Source of the DNA: Sepioteuthis lessoniana | Taxonomy: Eukaryota; Mollusca; Cephalopoda; Myopsida; Loliginidae | DNA: 64,000 nucleotides | NCBI GenBank assembly: GCA_963585895.1 | Contig: OY757921.1 | Span: 54,529,590 to 54,593,589 of the forward strand | Reading direction: 5' to 3' | In this document: one piece after another, positions 39,401-50,954 of the stretch | Layout: the number at the start of each line of letters is the position of its first letter | How positions within the stretch are numbered: position 1 is the stretch's first letter | The notes under the pieces: model-generated | Told to the model about the DNA's origin: nothing | What the model saw: only the letters and a program-made list of their open reading frames with translations | The model's database searches: none | Translations under genes and position numbers: made by a program

Positions 39401-40256
39401 CTGTATTATGGATTCTAGCCGGTCTTGGAAGTCCCGTATCTCCATTAAGGAGGTATTGAACTTCCAGTAGCCGGCCAGACTAGGCCTATTAGCTAAGAGC
39501 AGACTGACCCTAACAAGTTTATGGTCAGTCCATGCTATCAAGTGGAACGTGGGACAACTAACGAAATCGCTATCAGCTCTTCTAACTAACGCTCTGTCCA
39601 AGTAGGAACCTACTTTGGCAGAGGGCGAGCTATCTGGCCACGTCCACATCTCCTGCCCTGGGTGATCCAGACGAAAACTGTCGACCAAGTCATGACGAGT
39701 CATAAGGCCGACAAGGCTGCTTTCACACCTTCACAACCTTCTAGCTCCCCGCCCGACCTTATCTATCTTGGGATCAAGGATCACATTCCAATCACCCATT
39801 AAGACTAGCCGCTTCGAAACGCCAAGAAACAGCGCCAACCGATGAACAAAGGAAACCCTCTCTGCAGCGATATTGGGCGCATAGACCGCAACCAGTCGGA
39901 ACTTGAAACTTTTAACGGCAACATCAGCCACAACCAGACGGCCCCTGTCTCCTGCAAAAACAACGTCCACATCAGCATCAAGGCTGCGTCCAACTAGCAA
40001 GGAGACTCCAGCGCTACTGCAGCTGCCGTATGCTGAGAAAACGTTAAAATCGTTTGCCAGCACACGAGAGTCCGCAGCACAAATTAAGCGAGTCTCTTGC
40101 ACTGCAGTGACATCTACTCTGAGGTTTTTGAGTTCAGCAAGCAATCGCGCACACTTGCTTGAATCTCTCAGTCCCCTCACATGCAAAGTGGCAAGGTTTA
40201 AAGCCATTAGACCCACTTATCTTGCTCACTGTCGACTGCAGGACGGACGGTTCCTA
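36490..40256 (-). mobile_element. Tx1-like non-LTR retrotransposon, 5'-truncated
   Basis: GC-rich LINE reading on the minus strand. An AP-endonuclease starts at 40216 (LNLATLHVRGLRD, VTAVQETRL, MGDWNVILDP) and continues in a second frame to about 39242 (FHLIAWTDHKLV). The RT follows: NKSPGLYGLPYEVYLRL, DDYRPINLLNTELKIWA, EQTYVVKGRLIQDN (39033-38455), then SLDQSKAFDRVYH, then SVSQGCPLSPF. The catalytic YADD box reads FAND (38177-38188), so the first catalytic aspartate is replaced by asparagine. A C-terminal zinc-finger-like stretch (PDCVRCGSGLEET, 37415-36885) follows. At least five frame changes break it. Order and motifs match the Tx1 group of L1-like elements. ORF1 is missing. Two AATAAA-like signals near 36485-36520 mark the 3' end. 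Confidence 0.85.
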
Positions 40257-40457
40257 TTTTAGGCTTTTCTTGTCTTTTTAATTTTTTTTAAAAACATATA
40301 GCAATGAGACATACTCGTTTCTTGGTTTTCTGTCGTTTTTTTCTTTTTTTGTTGTTGAAAAGGAGTATTTTATTTTTATTTCTTCAACATTAAAGAATAC
40401 TATGACTTTTTAGTCTTAATGTTTGATTATTAGAAGCAGCGATTTTTTTTTCTTCAG

Positions 40458-40561
40458 ATTTATCAAATGGATTGATGTGTGTGCTACCAGATATTATTTG
40501 GAGAACGACTGTCAATTGGTATGCTGGTAACTTTATGTGCAAAACAGTCAAATTCTTTCAG
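40458..40561 (+). CDS. GPCR exon: TM2 end, ECL1, start of TM3
   Basis: Internal exon of a rhodopsin-family neuropeptide receptor at the plasma membrane. A T-rich tract ending TTCTTCAG precedes it and GTAAGAAC follows it, so both splice sites fit. It enters with 2 nt of a split codon and then reads 34 codons in phase 0, ending ...CKTVKFFQ. Key residues are LPDIIWRTTVNWYAGNFMC: the WxxxxxxWYAG loop and the TM3 cysteine (codon 40538-40540) that forms the conserved disulfide to ECL2 in this family. Joined to the exon at 46889, the cysteine-to-DR arginine spacing is exactly 25 residues, the family's C3.25-R3.50 distance. By eye it resembles neuropeptide-S / CCAP / vasopressin-group receptors. The exact orthologue is inferred. 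A (CT)n tract starts about 20 bp into the following intron. Confidence 0.85.
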
Positions 40562-40577
40562 GTAAGAACCGACAGTT

Positions 40578-40579
<2 letters not shown>

Positions 40580-40646
<67 letters not shown>
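40580..40646 (+). repeat. (CT)n microsatellite
   Basis: About 33 CT units starting about 20 bp after the receptor donor splice site. Other CT tracts: 18436-18482 and 34011-34052. Confidence 0.95.
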
Positions 40647-40648
<2 letters not shown>

Positions 40649-40770
40649 CGAAATGCAACGCAACAGGTCAGTAAATTTAACAACAAACTTCAGCATTTAA
40701 AATATGCTCTGGTTGAATATAAATAAAAGACTATACAAACTATTTCTGATTATTGAAAACAACATAAGCA

Positions 40771-40821
<51 letters not shown>

Positions 40822-40929
40822 AGTTATTTTTCCAATAATACTTCTTGTCATAATTTTTACAAAATTGCTGACAGCTACAAAGTAGAGAAAATATGAAGAA
40901 AGTGTAGAAACAGAAAAAAAGAGAGGTAG

Positions 40930-41118
40930 AACCAGGTCGAATCATACCAAAGACTTTAAAAATGGTTCTTGATGCCGCTTGCTTAACACTCAGTATTATA
41001 AGCTAAGGATCAAGAGGAAAGTGGAGTAATCCAGGGAATGGAGTTGCACCTTTCCCTACACCTCCGTGTATAGCTACTGAAAAGCGAGTTTATGCGTCAC
41101 CCTCGACTAAGGTCGCCA

Positions 41119-41122
<4 letters not shown>
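40930..41122 (+). mobile_element. SINE, type D, 5'-truncated
   Basis: Begins at the B-box region (CCAGGTCGAATCATACC) and carries AAAGACTTTAAAAATGG, ACACTCAGTATTATAAGC and TCACCCTCGACTAAGG, then runs into (TA)n at 41122. It lies in the receptor intron. Confidence 0.75.
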
Positions 41123-41161
<39 letters not shown>

Positions 41162-41526
41162 GGGAGGAAAACGTGTATATAAGTATGTGCGTATCAAATA
41201 TTTTCATATTGAATATGTAGTTCTCATTCTGTGTTTTAATTCTGGCCGGTCTATTTTACTTCCTTTATACACATATATATATATATATAATTTCCCCTAT
41301 GAATAAGTGGACCCATAGTTTTATCTATACTTACATTTACACAAAGCCATGGAAACTTAGATTTTATTCTTTCTACTGATTAACGTATATTATTAGTTAA
41401 TATTCATTAATAAACTCTGCAATGGAAAACTGCAAACAAAAAAATATATCAACACCGCAGTAACCAAAATTATGTTTGCAAAATATATCTTTTTCGTCTT
41501 ATTCGGATAGTTTTAGAGATGGGAGG

Positions 41527-41830
41527 TAGGTGACTGTACAGCTGCTGTTTTGTGGAATGTTCCTTCTAGGATTAGTTTAGTATAGCTCGTAGTATTCTCG
41601 TGCAGTTGCCATCAAATTTTTTTTCTATACGCGTTATCAATGTCCGTGTAATGCATCCATATACTAGAATGGATACGATCGCTGTTAGGAAGAAATTACG
41701 TTTTAATTTATTGGATAGATCTGACTTCCATATAATCATCGATAAGGACAGCACTAAATTGAGAAATAGGAACTTGAGTTTTTTAAGCAATCCGACGTTG
41801 GTTTAAATATTGTTCTTGAAACTTTAACAA
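41527..41830 (-). mobile_element. RTE C-terminal scrap
   Basis: Minus strand reads IIWKSDLSNKLKRNFF, SILVYGCITRTL and KFDGNCTRILRAILN, matching the end of the RTE copy at 43.2-42.8 kb. Truncated at both ends, in the receptor intron. Confidence 0.75.
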
Positions 41831-41995
41831 CGACACTAGTGCCAAGCTCGATCTAATTTGTCCTGCTCTACCCTTCAAAAATAACGGTGCCATGCAAAGA
41901 AGAGACAAAGAATATAATGCGGCAATAGAACTTAAGATAAATATTATTAGAATCATATGGGAATGTATAAGGTGTATATGAAACAACAGAAATAC

Positions 41996-42037
<42 letters not shown>

Positions 42038-42084
42038 GCATGTTTCATTAAATAATAATGAAAAATTTTGTATGTATAATTTAT

Positions 42085-42220
42085 TCAAGATGCTTTCAAG
42101 CGCTCGGGACAATTTAGGGAAATTCATCTACCAATTCCAACCTATCAGAAAACTTGAAAGGATCTTAAATGAATTATACAGATAAAATGTGTCCTTATTA
42201 TTTAAAGAAACATGCTTAAA
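42085..42220 (+). repeat. Second copy of the 4.4-kb repeat
   Basis: Shares CAAGCGCTCGGGACAATTT, CTACCAATTCCAACCTATC, AAACTTGAAAGGATC and GAATTATACAGATAAAATG with 4425-4590. A (TA)n tract precedes it (41998-42035). Confidence 0.55.
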
Positions 42221-42272
42221 TGAACGACTGCTGCCTAACCACACACACACACACACACACGCGCACACTCAC

Positions 42273-42310
<38 letters not shown>

Positions 42311-42404
42311 AAAAATTGATGAATACTTATTTTACTTTTTTCTCTCTCTTTCTTGGCAAAATGAAAATAATTCTGAAATTTTTGTCCAAAGGAAATGAAA
42401 ATAA

Positions 42405-42625
42405 AAGTAAAGCTGGCGACTGTAGTCGAGGGCGACCCGAAAGGTTCGCTACTCCTTCCCCTGGATTGTTCCACTTTACCATTGATACGTACCTTATAAT
42501 GCTGAGTGTTAAGCAGAGAGGTATCAAGTACCATTTTTAAAGTCTTTGGTATGACTCGGTCTGGGATTGAACCCCAGTCTCCGGGGCCAATTGCGAACAC
42601 TCTACCCATTAGACCAATCATCATC
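42405..42625 (-). mobile_element. tRNA-derived SINE, type D
   Basis: Minus strand: head TTGGTCTAATGGGTAGAGTG (A box), GGTTCAATCCCAGACC (B box), CATACCAAAGACTTTAAAAATGG, CACTCAGCATTATAAGG and a tail GGGTCGCCCTCGACTACAG. The head starts exactly where the RTE 3' tail ends (42626). Confidence 0.8.
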
Positions 42626-45310
42626 ATGTCGCGCTGGTAGCACGGATATCCCTGACCCTCTCTCGCCACTCCTCCCTATCGTTCATCGCCCCAGGCAGGT
42701 CTTCGGGACAACATCCCGTATCCTCACATAGCTGCTGAATATGTATGTTCGTGCTGGTCGTCCTGCTTTTGCACGGCCATATGTGGGGGTCCATAAGATT
42801 ACATCACTTATAAGTTCATCCCTGCTTCTCTAGCAGTGTTCTGCATGTCTGGTTCGTCTAACTTGAATAGTTTTCGTGATAGGAGGCAGGTGGCCGTACA
42901 GTTGGTGTCTTGTGGGGTGTTGCCGCCAGGACTTGTTCAAGATTGCATGCAGCATTCTTGTGTAATTGCCGTCTAGCTTCTTCTTGAGCCGTTTTGTTAG
43001 AGTCCATGTAGTGCACCCATATAGCAGTATCGATGTGACCACTGCCTGGAAGAAACTGCGTTTCATTTTATCGGTTTGGTCTGATTTCCATATAATCGAT
43101 AGCTTATTGATAGCTGTCCATGCTTTCGTTAACCTCGTGCCGATGTCCTTTTCGGTTGATTCGACGCTGCTTCCTAGGTAAGTGAATTTGTCTACTAGTT
43201 TAAGAAGGGTTCCGTCTAGAGTGGAGATGTCCCCCTTTTGATTATAGCACATATATTACGTTTTGTGTGCATTAACATAGAGGCCTATGCCTGCGGCTGC
43301 TCGTTCCAAACTATGCAGTAGTGTTTCGGCTTGGTCAGGTGTATTTGCCAGTATCGCTATGTCATCGGCGTAGTCGGCGTCGGTAATTGTTTTTGCGGGG
43401 TACCTTCTGCTTCTTTTCTTCGTCAGCTCGAAGCCATTCTCTCTGATTTTGTCAATCGATGTTCTAAGTACGTAGTCTAGACAAATGATAAAGCGGTACG
43501 GAGCCAGCGTGTCTCCTTGTAGTACTCCTGCTACAATGTCGAAGTATTCTGTGTCTCCATCTGGTGATCGTACTTTTACTTTGGTGTTTCTATAGAGAAT
43601 CGTTATTGCTGCTACGGTTTCTTTAGGTATGCCGTACGCTAGTAGGATTTGTTCCATCTTTCCTCTGTGAATGGAATCGAAGGCCTTGGTAAAGTCAACA
43701 AATATTAATGTCGCTTGTAGGTTTTTTGCCCGTACACCTTCAAGGATTCTACGGATGGTTAATATTTGTGAGGTCGTGGATCTATTTCTTCGGAAGCCAT
43801 TTTGGTTTTTTCTAAGTATGTTGTCGATTTTGGGTTCTATGCGGTTTCGTAGTAGGGCATTGTAGATTTTGGCTGCTATGGATGTAAGTGTTATGCCTCG
43901 GTAGTTTTTGGCTAATCCGAGGTCCCCCTTTTTAGAGAAGGGGAGTATGCATCCCTTCATCCACCTATCTATCGGATTTTGATTGTATACTGCGTTGCAG
44001 TGTTGGAGCAGTATGTCGTCGAATTGTCTGGTCTTCCATACTTCTGGGGGAATCTCGTCCAGCCCTGCAGCTTTCCTATTTTTAATTTTTCTGAGAACAG
44101 AGTCGAGTTCTTCTTGTGTGAACAGTCCTAGTTTAATGTCTAATTGTTTACTAATTATTCTGGTGATTGGTTCATGTGTTATTTTCGGTGGGTTTCCTAG
44201 TAGGTTTTCGAAGTGCTGTTTCCACTGTTTTGTTCTTTCTTGTTGGTTTGCAGCTTTCAGTTTTGCTTTTGCTGTGTTCTTTCTTCTACTCACTTCGTTT
44301 ATTGTTTGCCAGGCTATCCTAGATTGCCTATCTTCCACCGAGTCTCTAATCTTATCTATATGATTTTGAATGTATTCTGTCTGTTCCTTTATATATATGC
44401 CTGCTAATTGATATTGTGTCGTTTTTAGTTTTAAGGCATTTGTGTTTGTTGGTTTTTTTCGATAGTATTTGGAGGCTGTTTTCACTAGTGCACGTTTTTC
44501 TCTCACCGCTAAAGTTTCCCATGGGACTCTATATTTAGTTTTGAGTTTTGTTGGAATGCATTTCGCTGCTGCCTTGAGGTGCGCATTGACGAAATTTTCA
44601 TATTCGTCGTTTGGTGTACTTTTTTCCGTCTTTTCTTGTAGTGTTTCGAATCTGTTTCTTAATTCTAATACGTATTTATCTCTTATATCTCTGTTGTTCA
44701 AAAGGGCCCAGTCATAGTGTTTGGTGGTCGCTGTTCGTTTGGCGTTTTTTCGTAGGCTTAGCCGTATTTTCGCCGTGACTATTCGGTGATCAGTAGACAC
44801 CCCCTCGAAAGAGGAGTATTCCTCGCAATTCATTGCACTATTTTTCCATTTCTTGTTTATAAGGACGTAGTCTATCTGAGCTTTAGTATTGTTCGTGTAC
44901 GTGTATGTCCCTTTTATGCTAATCTATTTACTATCATGGAATCTGTTAGATGTTGCCCATTCCTATTTGACGTGTTGTTGAGGCTGTATTTGTTGTTTCC
45001 GTTTTTCCCGATTTGGGCATTCATGTCTCCGCCAATGACTAACATGTTGTGTTTCGGGATGCTACGCACTAATGAGGATAACTCATCGTAGAAGGTGACT
45101 AGTTCAGTTTCTTCGCTAACATTGGTAGGGCTGTAGCAGGAGATGATTGTTGCTCTGGGGTTGCCGTTAAAAGTAGCTGCCATCATTCTAGGTTGTATTT
45201 TCTCAATGCTATTTAGCGTTTTTAATGCTCTAGGTCCTATAAGCAACCCTACGCCTCCTACTGCGGCGTTGACAGAGTTTTTTCATGCTGATACAGTGAC
45301 GAGCGTAAAA
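42626..45310 (-). mobile_element. RTE-type non-LTR retrotransposon, near-intact RT
   Basis: LINE with an AP-endonuclease followed by a reverse transcriptase. Read on the minus strand it begins inside the endonuclease (about 45246-44914; motifs ISCYSPTN and GGDMNAQIG). A frameshift near 44.9 kb passes into a second frame with QIDYVLINKKW and STDHRIV, the endonuclease C-terminal motifs. A 525-codon open stretch (44833-43256) then holds the RT: KAAGLDEIPPEVW, KNYRGITL, FVDFTKAFD, GVLQGDTLAP and the intact catalytic YADD (43361-43372). One TAA at about 43256 separates it from the next 140 codons in the same frame, and a TAG follows at about 42830. The C-terminal tail runs to a stop and a TGATGATGAT 3' tail typical of RTE. 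So it is 5'-truncated and broken by about one frameshift and two stops, but less decayed than the other copies here. It lies antisense in the receptor intron. Confidence 0.9.
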
Positions 45311-45903
45311 TTGAATTTTTATATAAATCAGTGTTTAATTTAATCAGCAGAAAGCGAATCCTCACGCATAACTTAATGACAGCTAATTCAAAATAAATTT
45401 TAAAAAACCATGTTGACAGATGGTGATTCTTGGTAGATTATTTCTTTTTATCTTTTTGAAAAAAAAGTTCTAATGGGGTGTTGTCGTTTCTTTCTTTTCA
45501 GAAGAGCCTCTTTTTCTTTCTTTTCTGTAGAGGCGCTTTTTCAGTGATTTCTCTTGAAAATAATGCATAAATTAACTGTAGGCATGATTATATATGTAAA
45601 ATAAACCATTAAATTAATGAAGAGAGAGGATTAGAGCATGAAGTGAAACTATCAATTTTCCTAATTTTGAACTGAATATTCTGTTTTAAAAATCAAATTC
45701 TTCATTTAATACAAATTGAAAAGCTAATTAAAATTGAAGAAATTGTTGGTTTTTTGTAGGATTTTGAAACCAAAAATGTGTTTTCTTTATTTATTGGCTT
45801 GTTTATTTGTTCGTTTTGTTTGTTTGCTTGTTATTTTTGATAAAAGATTTCTCAACCTTACACGTATATAGTTTTTAAGCCGCATATATTTGGGCATATT
45901 TGT

Positions 45904-45947
<44 letters not shown>

Positions 45948-46009
45948 AGCAATCCTTTAGATAAAAAAGGGAATATGAGAAGAAAATAACACACACACAC
46001 ACGCACACG

Positions 46010-46046
<37 letters not shown>

Positions 46047-46888
46047 CTGCATGCATTTTTGTCTTGTAAGAGGGTATTGAGTATTTCTAAGCTCTTCTTC
46101 GTTCTCTGTACTCATATGTTTCTTCTGAAGATTGAATTTCTTTCGCAAATACAGGAAACATCGTCTTGATACTGAAATATGGAGGTGAAAAACAACATAT
46201 TAGTTATAATTTTTGTTATCCTCTCCTCGTCAGTATCTAAGCACTTTTCTGATTTAAGAATAACATTTTTAATGACTTGTTCATTTAACTACACACACAC
46301 ATTCACTTCATATAAATATATATATATATATATATATATGTTTGTGTGTGTGTGTGTGATTTCCCCCACTATATCTATAGTTCAAACTTTTAGGGAAGCC
46401 TGCTCTCTATCTTTGTTGTAAAACCAGTTTAATTACACACACAACTCTAAAGTGAAAACCAGGAAAGCCCAACGTATTCTTCAAATTCTTTCAAACAAGA
46501 TATTCTTCTACACTGGTACCCAGTTATATTCTTACGTCTGGGAAAATCTGTTGCCTCGAATAAGGAGAGTTTCTGTTGTGGACAATGACTAGTCTTTTTT
46601 ACCACTTGCGCTCAGATCTAGACAGATTTACGTTTTCATTAGACTAAAAGAAGCAACCAATGAAGCTTATATTAATGTGTATTCTTAAACATATATGAAA
46701 TATCAGTCTCAATACGAATTTAAATAAGAACAGGAAAATTCATTATTTCCCATTGAATGTCGATTTTTATAATTAAAAATATTGGCATTTCGATTTGATC
46801 TAAATTGCTTAACTAATCGATTCAGAAATAATTGTTGTAAATATTCCTTGTATGATATTACAAAACAGCTATTTGTTCTTTTGTGCAG

Positions 46889-46982
46889 GAAATGGTCGTA
46901 TTTGCTTCAACATATGTTCTCGTTTCTCTGAGTTTGGATCGATTGGATGCAATCGCCAGGCCTCTCAGGTTTACCGGAAGTG
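46889..46982 (+). CDS. GPCR exon: TM3 and DRY-equivalent motif
   Basis: Next exon of the same receptor. Acceptor TTTTGTGCAG precedes it and donor GTGAGT (46983-46988) follows it. It starts in phase 0, matching the phase-0 end of the exon at 40561, and carries 31 codons plus 1 nt. The peptide includes ASTYVLVSLSLDRLDAIARP, the TM3-ICL2 signature of neuropeptide-S / CCAP / oxytocin-vasopressin type receptors. The G-protein-coupling DRY triplet reads DRL. The ASTYVLV core and the DAIARPL continuation favour the NPSR/CCAPR branch over the vasopressin branch, which is a family-level judgement by eye. The following exon (TM4) should begin in phase 1 and was not found in the remaining 17 kb. Confidence 0.9.
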
Positions 46983-48784
46983 GTGAGTATCAACTTTTGA
47001 TGGAATGAGAGTTGTGAGTATGATCTTTCGGAAGGTCACCGAATGCAACACACCCAGGCAAGGCATGCTAAATGAATGTGCTGCAACAATTGCAGGGATA
47101 TTAGAATTAATCATCTCTAAGATTTGTGTGATGTTCGGTAGGGGAACAAATTACAGTTCCAACCCCCAAACTTGATCTCTTTTCGCTTTTGGTCTATGAG
47201 TGACAGACGATATCTCTGCCTCCTGCAAGGGAACAATAAAGCTACATATGGCTATCGTAATTACCGTTATCAAGTAATCATTTTTGTACCCGTTCCATAT
47301 ACTGCTTGTTCAAGAAACAATATGTGTATAGTTTTATCTGTTAGTACATATTTCCTTTTAATACCACTTGTAGATTTATTGTGTAAATAAAATGTTAAAT
47401 CTTTTGAGAACGTTCAAATGAGTTTATCTTGCCTTTGCTTTCGTTTCGTTCAGTGTTAGTATATGATGGATATACTAATGATAATAGTAGTTCTTCGAGA
47501 TTGGGGACTCGACTAAAATATCTGGAGCTCCACCAAGTATCCAATGCGATTATTCATTTCTTTCTTTTGTTTTGAAAAAAAGAAAACAATGTTCCTTTCC
47601 ATTTATCTAAACTTACAGTTCTAATAACTGAATATATTTGATACTTTCCGATAGTGATGGGGCCATCTTTAAGAATGAAGATATAGATTGGTATTTCAGA
47701 ATACAGACTTGAATTTTGAATTATTTTGTGAATGGTACTGATACGTCTGAATCTATACAGAAACTTCAGTCAATAAAATTTTCCACGCTTGCCTCAAACT
47801 GCGTATTCATTTACAAACATCGATAGTCTCTGAGTTGCAGAATATTTCTGTAATGTGAAAAACATTTCTAAATCGATCTTAAGCTATTTAGCAAACACAA
47901 TAAGCGCAATGGAAAGTATCTTTCTGTCGCTCAATTGGAGATTTGCTGATATCGATTTCATACAAACCTGGTAGTTTCAAATGTTCTTGAGCGACGTGTT
48001 TTTATTCGTATGCATACCAGCATTGATAATCCCTTCAATAAATCTGACATGAGTTAAAATCATTCAAACACTTACTCCGGTTATTGAATTTATTAATGTT
48101 GTTTAAAAGAAAATACTTTGACCTGTCCATAATCCATCCACAATCAATTATACCATCGATAAGTGAGTGGAAGCATTTTTTTCTTCATTAGTTCATAGAA
48201 GCTCGGGCCTGATACTTACTCAACTTAGACATGTGTAGAATATAGTCACTGTGGACACAGCAATATTTTACTTTGATTCAAGTATAGAGCACACAATGCG
48301 AATCAAACTTACTAAAATTGTAAACTTGCATGGAACGCTAACCATTTTATTTAAGATAATGCCTCTAAAACCTAAGCTTAGCATCGATTTGGAACAACGT
48401 CCGAAGCATGTATCACACAGTGAGTTTCAAACTCGTTGTTAAGTCGTAATTAATATGCAAGACTACCTTACTAAAACTTACTTCAGGACAAAGTGGATAC
48501 ATAGTCATAGTAATCGACTTAATTTCATTATCAATGACATACCATTCTTGCTTGGTAATTATTATTCAACGCCTATAGAAATTGACTAAACGGATGCTTC
48601 CCCAAACTGGAAGTGTGGAGGCGTTTGATCGACAAGTAAGATGTTCACCTTGACTCAGTTACCTCATGACTATGAAACCTGTATCCAACCCAGTTACTTA
48701 AGCATATAGCGGGACAGAAGTAAAAGGATAGTCAATAAATAAAGTAGAATAAAATAAAAAGGTATATAATGTTTGATAGTTCTA
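46983..48784 (+). other. Start of next receptor intron
   Basis: Downstream of the receptor donor site. AT-rich and without a convincing phase-1 acceptor followed by TM4 coding sequence. Confidence 0.5.
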
Positions 48785-48905
48785 GAATGGGGTTGGTGAC
48801 CTGGGTTCAAATTCCGACGTACTAATGTCCTTAGTAAAGGCATAAACTTATTTCCTGGTCAATTATGGGTAAACTTACGGTGTAATTATAGCCTTTTTGC
48901 TTTGT
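48785..48905 (+). mobile_element. SINE remnant
   Basis: B-box-like GGTTCAAATTCCG at 48808, followed by TTAGTAAAGGCATAAAC and TATGGGTAAAC, the order seen in the type A/B SINEs. The head is largely lost. Confidence 0.45.
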
Positions 48906-49736
48906 AAAAGCAATCCATTTTGGAAATTCATTAATATGTCAGGAATCGTCCCAGACTACTGATACAATGTAATACCGTACAACTTGTGTGTTACTTTGGG
49001 AAACGACTTTAAGAATTACTCGTCATGGGAACTTAATGCTCAAATAGTTTATGTGACACACCAGTCTTTTTCTGAATAAATTTATATCTATTGATATGCA
49101 GATAAATATTTGCCGGCTTACATTTTATTAAAGTACCTGAAAATTTCCAACTCAACGATCAGATGTTACTTTATTATTCATAGAAAAATAAAACAATCAA
49201 TTTTTAGTGAGCGCTATGTTTTTCATATACTCACAAGTTCACTTGTCTCATGAGACTATGATACACACTTGTAATATGAGAATTGCTTTCATAACAAACA
49301 CACCCCACGAAACTAGGATAACAGAAAGCTGATAAATGATGCGAAGAATAAATTAAAAAGGCTCCAGAGATGATAGTTGATGGAGCATCAAAGAAGTAAT
49401 AAAAGTAAAATCGTGTTAATCAGTCTGCGTTTCAACATCAATGTGTCACTATGCCATTCACATTATATAATATCACACACAAAACAGAATGTTTATGCTT
49501 TCACATTTTTCACCTTGATGAACCTTAAAACATTATCCTTTATGTTTACAACGTTGATATCGGTATCGTATTTCAAATATTTCCTAATCAAGGTACAAAC
49601 ATTTGTATGAAAAGTTTAATCCTTTTTGACGTAAAAAATCAAATGACAAATATTTTGGCTCATATTTTCTTTTTGTATCATCGACATAATAAACTTATAT
49701 ACACACAAACATGCACGCACATCGAAATAGGTGTGC

Positions 49737-49774
<38 letters not shown>

Positions 49775-49789
49775 AAACAAGGTATATTC

Positions 49790-49935
49790 AAATCATCTGA
49801 TGAAGGTTTAATGCAAACACCTAAACGTTTAAAACTGCCAATAATTCCATTATGAATAGAATCATCCTCTGAATACCTTGTTTTTTTTGTTTTTTTTCAT
49901 ATTTGTACCTTTATATACCGTTGGATCTACTTCCG

Positions 49936-49937
<2 letters not shown>
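49790..49937 (+). repeat. Penelope-like terminal repeat candidate
   Basis: Non-coding segment between (TA)n at 49740-49771 and 49938-49992. It carries CTGATGA (49797-49803), an AGGT...ACCT stem and AAACG, a hammerhead-like but degraded core. The TA flanks on both sides match the pattern at 16.5 kb and around the 7-8.8 kb Penelope-like element. Confidence 0.35.
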
Positions 49938-49994
<57 letters not shown>

Positions 49995-50347
49995 TGGTGA
50001 CTCTAGATTATCAATGTTATTCAGGCTCATATTTATATCATAATTTACTATATGTAAAATTTTCAATATACGAAGAATTCTAGCACCCAACTGCATTTCA
50101 TTTTAAATACAGTTAATAAAATATCTGTGATTGTGCTGGTTTTTACAACTGATTTTGATATCTGAACAATCTACAAAAGCAAAACGATATTTTCTACTTA
50201 TCTAATCTAATGTATTTTCAAAGCAAATATATTTGACCCAGATCAAACTCGTCTCAGTTAAGGTGAAGCCCAAATAGCCTCATCCGTGATTTGAAATCTG
50301 CTGTACGTGTTCGTTTCGATATGCCATACATACTTATAGATGCCACT

Positions 50348-50392
<45 letters not shown>

Positions 50393-50954
50393 TGTGTGTG
50401 TGTGTGTGTGTGTTCTACAATATTTCAGTGAGAACAGAAAGCCTGCAAACACTTGTTCAAACAATTTCCCAATAAAAACCTTATTTGTTCAACAAAAGAA
50501 AGAAAAAAGTGTTACCACCATTAATTGGGGCCAATAGTATTATTTGAAAATGAATAAATCATTTTCATTATCCCTGTATCTATAAAGTTGGAGTCTATCA
50601 TCAAGTTTGAGTAAGTATTCACATATTAGGTAAATATCTTACATCAAAATAATTAACATTTTATTAATCAGGTGTTACTTTGAGACTAAACATTATTCCT
50701 ATATGTTAAACTTACTCTAGTTGTAACCAACTTAGCGCTTCTTACTAAATGGTGATAAATAATTTACATATTAAGTTTAAAACTTAATTTTAATGAATAA
50801 CTGTTTTGTTGCCCCAACCTGGCCTTTTGTGGTCTCCATGAATAATTGATTTTTATGTATGAAATATGGAATATTTGCATTAGGATATAATATAATTTGC
50901 TCCTTGGTCAATCAAATAACTCTTCAGTAAGCTATTATATATACTTGTCTCTAT

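Larger units (their letters stand above)
40562..46888 (+). other. GPCR intron (6327 bp), TE-loaded
   Basis: GT...AG intron between the two receptor exons, defined by matching phases and consensus splice sites. It contains a (CT)n tract (40580-40646), several (TA)n/(GT)n tracts, two SINE copies, an RTE 3' scrap (41527-41830), an almost complete RTE in antisense (42626-45310) and anonymous AT-rich DNA. Confidence 0.8.

Noticed and set aside
43671..44717. + strand frames rich in Phe, Leu and Cys
   Set aside because: Shadows of the antisense RTE reverse transcriptase.
47172..47390. Frame ending SVSTYFLLIPLVDLLCK as a possible TM5 exon of the receptor
   Set aside because: Only a hydrophobic stretch resembles TM5. 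There is no acceptor in the right phase, and the preceding residues match no ECL2.
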